From NCBI GenBank assembly GCA_945614335.1, contig CALZAP010000119.1, positions 1-5,514 of the forward strand: 5,514 bases of DNA, given 5' to 3'. The translations under genes were made by a program, and so were the position numbers. How positions within the stretch are numbered: the first letter of the stretch is position 1; every line of letters begins with the position of its first letter. The stretch comes from an uncultured Prevotella sp. (GTDB lineage Bacteria > Bacteroidota > Bacteroidia > Bacteroidales > Bacteroidaceae). Shown here piece by piece: positions 1 through 5,514 of this stretch. A model generated the notes under the pieces. That model was not told the DNA's origin. It did not search any database and worked only from the letters and a program-made list of their open reading frames with translations.

Positions 1-21
1 ACACTCCTCTCTCATTCCTTC

Positions 22-1467
22 TCACCCCACCGTTCCCTCAAGCGATACGCTCAAGAGTTTTTGGGCTTCTACGGCAAACTCCATCGGCAGCTTGTTAAGC
101 ACTTCCTTTGCGTAGCCGTTTACTATTAGTCCTACGGCCTGCTCTGTGGGAATGCCCCTTTGGTTGCAGTAGAACAGTTGGTCTTCGCTTATCTTGCTTG
201 TAGTGGCTTCGTGTTCCACTATCGCCGTGTCGTTGTGTATGTCCATGTAGGGGAAGGTGTGGGCACCGCAGTCGCTTCCTAACAGCAGGGAGTCGCACGA
301 CGAGTAGTTGCGTGCGTTGTCAGCGTTGGCTGTCGCGCGCACCAGTCCTCGGTATGAGTTTTGGCTATGTCCTGCCGATATGCCCTTCGAGATGATGGTG
401 CTCTTGGTGTTTTTCCCCATGTGTATCATCTTTGTGCCAGTGTCGGCTTCCTGGTAGTTGTTTGTCACAGCCACACTGTAGAATTCCGCCTGCGAATAGT
501 CGCCGCGGAGCACGCATGATGGGTATTTCCATGTGATGGCCGAACCCGTCTCCACCTGTGTCCATGATAGTTTGCTGTTTGCGCCTCTCAGGTCGCCTCT
601 CTTGGTCACGAGGTTCAGCACACCTCCGTTTCCATGTTCGTCGCCAGGATACCAGTTCTGTACCGTAGAGTATTTTACCTCCGCATTGTTCATCACCACA
701 ATCTCGACTATGGCAGCGTGCAACTGGTTTTCGTCGCGCATAGGAGCTGTACAGCCTTCGAGATACGACACGTAGGCGTCGTCGTCGGCAATGATAAGTG
801 TGCGTTCAAACTGTCCTGTGTTACGTGCATTGATGCGGAAATAGCTGCTCAGCTCCATCGGACAGTGCACACCTTTTGGTATATAAACAAACGACCCGTC
901 GCTGAACACCGCACTGTTGAGTGCAGCGAAGAAGTTGTCGCCGTAAGGCACCACCGTTCCGAGATACTGTCTGACGAGGTCTGGATGGTCCTTAATGGCA
1001 TCGCCTATCGAGCAGAAGATGATGCCCTTTTCAGCCAGTTTCTCCTTGAATGTGGTTTTTACCGACACAGAGTCCATGATAGCATCCACAGCCACTCCGC
1101 TAAGTGCAAGTCGCTCTTCGAGTGGAATGCCGAGTTTGTCGAATGTCTTCATCAGTTCAGGGTCTATTTCCTTATTCTCCTGCTTTTTCTTTTGTGCGAG
1201 AGGGTCGGCATAATAGGAAATGGCCTGATAGTCAATAGGGGGCACATTGACGTGTCCCCATTTCGGTTCCTCCATTTTTGTCCAATGGCGGAATGCTTTC
1301 AGACGGAACTCGAGCATCCATTCCGGCTCTCCTTTCTTTTGTGAGATGAGCCTTACGACATCCTCGTTCAGTCCTTTTTCTATTATTTCAGTATGTACGT
1401 CGGTGGTGAAGCCGTATTCATATTTCTGCTCCGCCACCTGACGTACAAATGCGTTTTTGTCAGTCAT
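22..1467 (-). CDS. sufB: SufB, Fe-S cluster assembly scaffold protein
   Basis: This is SufB, the cytosolic scaffold subunit that, with SufC (ATPase) and SufD, builds [Fe-S] clusters and passes them to apoproteins. The 481-residue protein is near the usual bacterial length (E. coli about 495) and has no intein or truncation. The core beta-helix family signatures are present: YLEGCTAP around residues 235-242, then [17 protein letters not shown] at 391-407 and [10 protein letters not shown] at 417-426. By alignment from memory, Cys239 matches E. coli Cys254 (sulfur entry from SufE), Cys391 matches the catalytic Cys405, and Glu418/His419/Glu420 match 432-434 near the cluster site, so the assembly residues look intact. 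The start is an ATG at 1467, nine bases after the infB stop, with no Shine-Dalgarno sequence. The stop is TGA at 24-22. It is probably translated from the nusA-infB transcript. sufC, sufD and sufS would be expected to the left, outside the window. SufD is a paralogue, but the conserved Cys set and length favour SufB. Confidence 0.97.
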   Translation of the reverse strand: MTDKNAFVRQVAEQKYEYGFTTDVHTEIIEKGLNEDVVRLISQKKGEPEWMLEFRLKAFRHWTKMEEPKWGHVNVPPIDYQAISYYADPLAQKKKQENKEIDPELMKTFDKLGIPLEERLALSGVAVDAIMDSVSVKTTFKEKLAEKGIIFCSIGDAIKDHPDLVRQYLGTVVPYGDNFFAALNSAVFSDGSFVYIPKGVHCPMELSSYFRINARNTGQFERTLIIADDDAYVSYLEGCTAPMRDENQLHAAIVEIVVMNNAEVKYSTVQNWYPGDEHGNGGVLNLVTKRGDLRGANSKLSWTQVETGSAITWKYPSCVLRGDYSQAEFYSVAVTNNYQEADTGTKMIHMGKNTKSTIISKGISAGHSQNSYRGLVRATANADNARNYSSCDSLLLGSDCGAHTFPYMDIHNDTAIVEHEATTSKISEDQLFYCNQRGIPTEQAVGLIVNGYAKEVLNKLPMEFAVEAQKLLSVSLEGTVG

Positions 1468-1476
1468 AAATAATTA
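1468..1476 (-). other. infB-sufB intercistronic junction without Shine-Dalgarno
   Basis: Only nine bases, TAATTATTT in coding direction, separate the infB TGA from the sufB ATG. There is no room for a promoter or terminator and no purine-rich ribosome site. This supports cotranscription and possibly translational coupling. An A/T-rich start region lacking Shine-Dalgarno is normal for Bacteroidota. Confidence 0.8.
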
Positions 1477-4400
1477 TCACAACTTTTGCTCCACTTCAAT
1501 TTCAGTGAAGGTCTCAATGATGTCACCTTGCTGTATGTCGTTGAAGTTGACGAGGGAGATACCGCACTCAAAGTTTGCAGCCACCTCTTTCACGTCGTCC
1601 TTGTATCTCTTCAGTGCGTTGATGTCGCCGGTGTGAACAACGATACCGTCGCGTATGAGTCGAGCCTTGTCGGTGCGGTGTACCTTTCCTTCCGTGACGA
1701 ATGCACCTGCCACAGTGCCGACCTTGGAGATCTTGTAAACCTCACGCACTTCGACCTGACCTGTAGCCACCTCCTTCTTGACTTTCTCAAGCATACCCTC
1801 CATGGCGGAGTGAATGTCGTCGATGGCGTCGTAGATTACGGAGTAGGTGTTGATTTCCACACCCTCGCGCTCTGCCAGTCTCTTAGCTTCTACCGACGGA
1901 CGTACCTGGAATCCCACGATCATACCCTTTGCCGTAGAGGCGAGCATCACGTCGTTTTCCGATATCTGTCCTACCGCCTTGAGTATTACGTTCACCTGTA
2001 CCTTCTCTGTCGACATCTTGATGAAAGAGTCGGAGAGGGCTTCCACAGAGCCTTGTGTGTCGGCCTTTACCACGAGGTTCAGTTCGTGGAACTCGCCGAG
2101 AGCCACACGGTGTGCAATCTCCTCGAGTGAGAGAGTGGTGGTGGTGCGCAGACTCTGTTCGCGCTGCAGCTGAGTACGCTTGTTGGCAATTTCCTTTGCC
2201 TCCTGTTCAGTGTCCATGATATGGAACGAGTCGCCAGCCTGTGGCGCTCCGTTGAGACCGAGAATGGTTGCCGGCTCTGAAGGACATGCCTTCTCGATGC
2301 GCAGGTTTCGCTCGTTGAACATTGCCTTGATGCGTCCGTGGCTTGTGCCGGCAATTACGATGTCGCCCACTTTCAGTGTACCGTTAGACACGAGCACTGT
2401 CGAGACGTATCCACGTCCCTTGTCGAGCGACGACTCAATCACCGAACCCGTGGCTTTCCTGTTAGGGTTGGCCTTCAGGTCGAGCATTTCAGCTTCGAGC
2501 AGCACCTTTTCGAGCAGTTCCTGCACTCCGATGCCTTTCTTTGCCGAAATCTCCTGACACTGGTACTTACCGCCCCATTCCTCCACGAGGAGGTTCATGT
2601 TGGCAAGGTCCTCACGTATCTTGTCGGGATTGGCTCCTGGCTTGTCTATCTTGTTGATGGCAAACACCATTGGCACGTTTGCTGCCTGTGCGTGGGCTAT
2701 GGCCTCACGTGTGGTAGGCATGACGCTGTCGTCGGCGGCAATGATGATGATGGCGATGTCGGTCACTTGTGCTCCTCGTGCACGCATGGCGGTGAATGCC
2801 TCGTGTCCTGGGGTGTCGAGGAAGGTTATCTGTCTTCCGTCTCCGAGTGTCACGTTGTATGCACCGATGTGCTGTGTGATACCACCAGCCTCACCGGCGA
2901 TGACGTTAGAGTTGCGTATGTGGTCGAGCAGCGAAGTCTTACCATGGTCAACGTGTCCCATCACGGTCACGATAGGAGCGCGTGGCACGAGGTCGTTCTC
3001 GTCGTCCTCCTCTTCGCTTACAGCCTCACTCACCTCTGCGCTGACGTATTCAGTCTTGAATCCGAATTCGTCTGCCACGATGTTTATCGTTTCGGCGTCG
3101 AGTCTCTGGTTGATAGAGACCATGATGCCAATGCTCATGCAGGTACCGATTACCTGATTTACGGGCACGTTCATCATTGTGGCGAGTTCGCTTACTGTCA
3201 CAAATTCCGTGAGCTTCAGTATTCTGCTCTCTGCTGCCTGCTCCTGCAGTTCCTCGTTGAGTCTTTCCTGTACTGCTTCACGTTTCTCCCTTCTGTATTT
3301 TGCACCCTTTTTGTTTTGGTTCTTGTTAGTGAGGCGTGCAAGTGTTTCCTTCACCTGGCGTGCAACGTCTTCCTCGTTCACCTCAATGGGCTTCTGTGGC
3401 CTGTTCTTCGCTTTGTTTTTGTTCTTTCCGCCGCCCTGCTGGTTGTTGGCATTACCCTGGTTGTTTCCACCCTGGTTGTTACCCCCCTTGTTCTTCTTCT
3501 TCTTGTTGGAGTTTCCTCCCTGTTGGTTTGCAGCGGCTTCAATGTCCACACGCTCATTGTTTATGCGCACTCTCTTTTTTCTTTCGCCATTGTGCATGGC
3601 CTTTTCCTCTCTTTCCTTTCTGCGCTCCTCCTTCGATTTTTTCTTAGGCCTTGTGCTTTGGTTGAGAGCGTCGAGGTCAATTTTTCCCAAGACGTTCACC
3701 TTTGGAGCGAGTTTTTTCTCGCTTTTGAGTGTGAATATCTTGTTGTCGTTGTCGTTGTCGTTTCGTGCCTCTTGGGCTTTTTTGCCCTGGCTGTTGTTGT
3801 TAGAAGCCAATGGTTTTCCGTTGTTACGGTTCTGGTTTGGATTCTGTTTGGAATTGTTGTCCACTTTGATGTTTTTTTGACTGTTTTGCGAGGCACTCCT
3901 GTCACTTTGTGTCGCTTCCTTTCCGTTTTGTTGTTTTTTTTCGTTTCTGACGTTTCCGTTGTCGGCCATTGCCTTTTTGTTGTTCTCGGGCAATGTCCTT
4001 TGGGTGTTGTTTTGCGTCATTTCGGTGTTGGCCTTTTCCTTTTTCACGTTGTTGTCGGCCTTTTCCGTAGAGTCCGTTCCGTTCGCCTTTTGTGTGTCCA
4101 CATCTTTGCGCACAGTCGTATTGTCCCTTTGCTGGCTTTCGGCAGTAGCCATTGCGGCGGGTTTAGTCTCAATAGCATCAGATGAGGTCTTTGCAGGCTT
4201 GCCAATGCTGTCAAGGTCAATTTTTCCGAGAGGTGTGAACTTCTGCACCTTGGTCACGAGGTCGTCGGCCTTAGTGCTTGAAGGTTTTTTCTCGGCTTTT
4301 CTTTCCTTGCCTTTCTTAGCGAGCTTCTCAGCCTCATTCTTAATGTCCTTGTCGCCTTTGAATTGCCTGACGAGGGCATTATACTGCTCATCGGAAATCT

Positions 4401-4521
4401 TTGTGGAGAGATTAGTGTCTTCCGCAATCTCACCCAGACTTTTCTTGTTTCTCAGGAAATCAACTGCCGTTTGAAGTCCTATATTCAATTCTGTCAAAAC
4501 TTTGTTTAATCTGATGCTCAC
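1477..4521 (-). CDS. infB: Translation initiation factor IF2
   Basis: This is IF2, the GTPase that brings formyl-methionyl initiator tRNA to the 30S subunit and promotes 50S joining. Domains of the 1014-residue protein, in order: a first IF2_N-like domain (about 1-55); a Lys/Asn/Gln-rich, probably disordered linker (about 56-430); a second IF2_N domain (about 434-488); the G domain (about 515-682); domain II; domain III; and the C-terminal tRNA-binding domain. GTPase motifs are all intact: G1 GHVDHGKT 522-529, G2 GGITQHIGA 546-554, G3 DTPGH 569-573, G4 NKID 623-626, G5 SAK 659-661. The C-terminal KRYKDD (971-976) and ECG (985-987) match residues known for initiator tRNA binding in Geobacillus IF2. 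The start is GTG at 4521: an in-frame TAA lies five codons upstream with no ATG between, and SIRLNKV is the usual family N-terminus. The stop is TGA at 1479-1477. It is longer than E. coli IF2 (890) because of the linker. It is probably cotranscribed with nusA and sufB. Confidence 0.98.
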   Translation of the reverse strand: MSIRLNKVLTELNIGLQTAVDFLRNKKSLGEIAEDTNLSTKISDEQYNALVRQFKGDKDIKNEAEKLAKKGKERKAEKKPSSTKADDLVTKVQKFTPLGKIDLDSIGKPAKTSSDAIETKPAAMATAESQQRDNTTVRKDVDTQKANGTDSTEKADNNVKKEKANTEMTQNNTQRTLPENNKKAMADNGNVRNEKKQQNGKEATQSDRSASQNSQKNIKVDNNSKQNPNQNRNNGKPLASNNNSQGKKAQEARNDNDNDNKIFTLKSEKKLAPKVNVLGKIDLDALNQSTRPKKKSKEERRKEREEKAMHNGERKKRVRINNERVDIEAAANQQGGNSNKKKKNKGGNNQGGNNQGNANNQQGGGKNKNKAKNRPQKPIEVNEEDVARQVKETLARLTNKNQNKKGAKYRREKREAVQERLNEELQEQAAESRILKLTEFVTVSELATMMNVPVNQVIGTCMSIGIMVSINQRLDAETINIVADEFGFKTEYVSAEVSEAVSEEEDDENDLVPRAPIVTVMGHVDHGKTSLLDHIRNSNVIAGEAGGITQHIGAYNVTLGDGRQITFLDTPGHEAFTAMRARGAQVTDIAIIIIAADDSVMPTTREAIAHAQAANVPMVFAINKIDKPGANPDKIREDLANMNLLVEEWGGKYQCQEISAKKGIGVQELLEKVLLEAEMLDLKANPNRKATGSVIESSLDKGRGYVSTVLVSNGTLKVGDIVIAGTSHGRIKAMFNERNLRIEKACPSEPATILGLNGAPQAGDSFHIMDTEQEAKEIANKRTQLQREQSLRTTTTLSLEEIAHRVALGEFHELNLVVKADTQGSVEALSDSFIKMSTEKVQVNVILKAVGQISENDVMLASTAKGMIVGFQVRPSVEAKRLAEREGVEINTYSVIYDAIDDIHSAMEGMLEKVKKEVATGQVEVREVYKISKVGTVAGAFVTEGKVHRTDKARLIRDGIVVHTGDINALKRYKDDVKEVAANFECGISLVNFNDIQQGDIIETFTEIEVEQKL
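3403..3513 (-). repeat. Low-complexity Gly/Asn/Gln/Lys tract in IF2, with tandem GGNNQ
   Basis: IF2 residues 337-373 consist almost only of Gly, Asn, Gln and Lys. GGNNQ occurs twice in tandem (residues 346-355), encoded by two 15-base near-copies at 3472-3486 and 3457-3471, followed by a degraded third copy. The unit is a multiple of three, so gain or loss of copies keeps the frame. The composition suggests a flexible, positively charged linker that may touch rRNA; that role is inferred. Confidence 0.75.
3670..3690 (-). repeat. Second copy of the LGKIDLD linker motif in IF2
   Basis: Residues 278-284 read LGKIDLD, preceded by Lys-Val-Asn-Val and followed by a basic stretch ([15 protein letters not shown], 291-305). 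The same seven residues occur at 98-104. Fourteen bases within the two copies are identical at DNA level. It stands out as ordered, hydrophobic sequence in an otherwise hydrophilic linker. Confidence 0.75.
3742..3759 (-). repeat. Hexanucleotide repeat (GACAAC)x3 inside infB
   Basis: Three exact copies of GACAAC (coding direction) encode the alternating Asp-Asn run at residues 254-260 of IF2. This is an in-frame microsatellite in the disordered linker and a likely place for strain-to-strain length variation. Confidence 0.7.
4210..4230 (-). repeat. First copy of the LGKIDLD linker motif in IF2
   Basis: Residues 98-104 read LGKIDLD, in the context [15 protein letters not shown]. It matches the copy at residues 278-284, about 180 residues further on. 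Confidence 0.75.
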
Positions 4522-4587
4522 GATGTTATAAATTTAAATTTTAATAATGTAATTTACTCAAGTTTTTGTTTTGTTAAACTTTATGTA
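4522..4587 (-). promoter_or_regulatory. AT-rich leader of infB
   Basis: In coding direction this stretch is very A/T-rich and ends TTTATAACATC just before the GTG start. It has no Shine-Dalgarno sequence and no TTTG motif, so neither a classic ribosome site nor a Bacteroidota promoter can be named. It holds a 12-base perfect palindrome, AAATTTAAATTT (4530-4541), eight bases before the start codon. An unstructured, A-rich leader is the usual way translation starts are marked in Bacteroidota. Its role as an initiation region for infB is inferred. Confidence 0.5.
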
Positions 4588-4740
4588 GTTCAAGGAGTTC
4601 AAGGAGTGTAAAGGAGTTCAAGACAATAGTCTTTTCGCTTCCTTTCGGGAGTTTTCTCGGCTTGTACATTTGTCTTGAACTCCATTAACTCCTTAACTCC
4701 TTAACTCCTCAACTCCTTAACTCCTTAACTCCTTGAATTT
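4588..4740. repeat. Composite inverted and tandem repeat element between nusA and infB
   Basis: The element has two arms made of the same core in opposite orientation. The left arm (4588-4625, plus strand) is GTTCAAGGA twice at a 9-base period, then two diverged units ending in CAAGACA. The right arm (4671-4740) is TGTCTTGAACTCC followed by 8-base TTAACTCC units. Bases 4613-4625 and 4671-4683 form a 13-base perfect inverted repeat. One mismatch and one bulge further out, pairing continues through another ACTCCTT block. The 45-base loop (4626-4670) contains a small possible hairpin, CTCCC-GAAA-GGAAG, on the minus strand. In coding direction the stem is followed by A-rich sequence rather than a U run, so it is not a standard intrinsic terminator. 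It could be a dispersed intergenic repeat or an RNA hairpin in the mRNA; sequence alone does not decide. Confidence 0.8.
4685..4732 (-). repeat. Tandem octanucleotide array GGAGTTAA x6
   Basis: Six adjacent 8-base units, GGAGTTAA in coding direction, start a few bases after the nusA stop. Five are identical, and the unit at 4709-4716 carries one change (GGAGTTGA). Diverged copies flank the array on both sides. It forms the outer part of the right arm of the surrounding hairpin element. Confidence 0.92.
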
Positions 4741-5514
4741 ACTGTTCGAATTCCGTCCTGAGCACGCTCAGTACCTGGTCGACGGTCTCTTCCTCGAGGT
4801 CGGCCTTTTCGATGAGCATGTCACGTGGTGCGTTGAGCACAGCCTTTGCAGTGTCGAGCCCGATGGCCTTGATGGCGTCGATCACCCACTGGTCTATTTC
4901 GTCGGAGAACTCGTCGAGGTAGATGTCCTCGTCGGCCTCGTTCTCGCTCACCACGCGGAACACGTCGATAGTGTATTCCGTCAGCATGCTGGCGAGCTTG
5001 ATGTTCATACCTCCACGTCCGATCGCGAGCGACACCTGGTCTGGCTGCAGGTATACCTCAGCCTTGCGGTTTTCCTGGTCAACGGTGATGCTGGTCACGT
5101 TTGCGGGAGCCAAGGCGCGCTGGATGTAGAGCTGTATGTTGCTTGAATAGTTTATCACGTCGATGTTCTCGTTGCACAGTTCTCTCACTATGCCAGCCAC
5201 GCGGCTTCCCTTCACACCCACGCAGGCTCCTACCGGGTCGATGCGGTCGTCGTAGCTTTCCACTGCCACTTTCGCCCTGTCTCCAGGCATGCGTGCCACG
5301 CCGCGTATTGATATGAGTCCGTCGTTCACCTCAGGTACTTCTGCCTCAAGAAGTCTTTCGAGGAATTTCGGTGCTGTTCGGCTCAGTATGATTCTGGGGT
5401 TGTTGTTCTCGTTGTCCACTCTCAGCACTACAGCTTTCACGGTCTCTCCCTTTCTGTAGTTGTCGCGTGAAATCTGCTCGCTCTTTGGCAGGTGGAGCTC
5501 GTTGCCCTCGTCGT
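4739..5514 (-). CDS. nusA: Transcription termination/antitermination factor NusA (3' portion)
   Basis: This is the C-terminal part of NusA, which binds RNA polymerase and nascent RNA and modulates pausing, termination and antitermination. The frame is open to the window edge. The visible 257 residues (first full codon at 5512) probably represent a little over half of the protein, and the true start lies to the right. A GTG at 5440 is an internal valine, not a start: the sequence before it (GNELHLPKSEQI) is conserved NusA S1-domain sequence. Next come KH1 with GVKG (visible residues 99-102) in the diagnostic context DPVGACVGVKGSR, and KH2 with GRGG (165-168) in QVSLAIGRGGMNIKLAS. An acidic helical C-terminal domain follows (about 195-257), resembling a single helix-hairpin-helix or acidic-repeat unit rather than the paired E. 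coli repeats. The stop is TAA at 4741-4739, directly followed by the tandem octamer array. In Bacteroidota nusA usually precedes infB, as here. Confidence 0.97.
   Translation of the reverse strand, partial: DEGNELHLPKSEQISRDNYRKGETVKAVVLRVDNENNNPRIILSRTAPKFLERLLEAEVPEVNDGLISIRGVARMPGDRAKVAVESYDDRIDPVGACVGVKGSRVAGIVRELCNENIDVINYSSNIQLYIQRALAPANVTSITVDQENRKAEVYLQPDQVSLAIGRGGMNIKLASMLTEYTIDVFRVVSENEADEDIYLDEFSDEIDQWVIDAIKAIGLDTAKAVLNAPRDMLIEKADLEEETVDQVLSVLRTEFEQ

Noticed and set aside
1..15. Start of the next gene (ATG at 15-13, six bases after the sufB stop, preceded by GAAGGA)
   Set aside because: Only five codons fit (Met-Arg-Glu-Glu-Cys), and they do not match the usual SufC N-terminus. 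There is too little sequence to call a gene, although a suf gene is expected beyond the edge.
634..1344. A 236-codon open frame on the plus strand opposite sufB
   Set aside because: It is in the same antisense register against a fully conserved sufB. The His/Val/Cys-rich translation has no family resemblance, so it is a shadow.
1486..2130. A 214-codon open frame on the plus strand opposite the 3' end of infB
   Set aside because: It is the antisense register of conserved IF2 C-terminal domains, with no independent coding signal.
2338..4185. A 615-codon open frame on the plus strand opposite infB
   Set aside because: It lies codon-on-codon opposite infB, so it stays open simply because infB seldom uses TTA, CTA and TCA there. 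Its translation is a Val/Leu/Phe/Cys-rich mirror of the Lys/Asn/Gln linker and G domain, with no recognisable family, and the minus-strand protein is unambiguous IF2.
4685..4732. CRISPR array
   Set aside because: The units are 8 bases and directly adjacent, with no spacers and no cas genes nearby.
4588..4740. Intrinsic terminator after nusA
   Set aside because: A hairpin is possible, but the stem is long, imperfect and AT-containing, and the minus strand continues A-rich rather than with a U run. In the plus direction there is no U run either, and no plus-strand gene to terminate.
4739..5440. A shorter NusA starting at the GTG at 5440
   Set aside because: The reading frame continues upstream to the window edge with conserved NusA S1-domain sequence, so this GTG is an internal valine codon.

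Overview
The window carries three consecutive genes, all on the minus strand and read in the order nusA (3' portion only, cut by the right window edge), infB (complete) and sufB (complete). In coding direction it runs from the transcription factor NusA through translation initiation factor IF2 to the SufB scaffold of the SUF iron-sulfur cluster assembly machine. The order, the wording of the proteins (for example the IF2 ending EIEVEQKL and the SufB N-terminus) and the absence of Shine-Dalgarno sequences at the gene starts point to the phylum Bacteroidota, order Bacteroidales, most likely a Prevotella-like genome. This is recognition from memory, not a database search.

Layout by coordinate: 1-21 is the short sequence downstream of sufB, where the rest of a suf cluster would be expected. 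22-1467 is sufB. 1468-1476 is a 9-base spacer. 1477-4521 is infB, with a very long, Lys/Asn/Gln-rich, probably disordered linker. 4522-4587 is an AT-rich infB leader. 4588-4740 is an unusual composite repeat and hairpin element. 4739-5514 is the end of nusA (end of the S1 domain, KH1, KH2 and a small helical C-terminal domain). Long open frames on the plus strand opposite infB and sufB are antisense shadows.

The three genes are probably cotranscribed. No recognisable Bacteroidota promoter (TTTG about 33 upstream plus TAnnTTTG about 7 upstream) is visible in either intergenic gap, and sufB starts only 9 bases after the infB stop. NusA modulates pausing, termination and antitermination of RNA polymerase, and IF2 places initiator tRNA on the ribosome. 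SufB, with SufC and SufD encoded elsewhere, assembles Fe-S clusters. The operon therefore ties core gene expression to Fe-S biogenesis by position only; no direct functional link is shown.

Most of the window is ordinary housekeeping sequence and I see no new multi-gene system. The least explained part is the 150-base nusA-infB spacer. It has six tandem copies of an 8-base unit (GGAGTTAA in coding direction) right after the nusA stop, a 13-base perfect inverted repeat, and a second arm built from related but 9-base-spaced units. It could be a dispersed intergenic repeat of this lineage, an RNA-level regulatory hairpin, or both.
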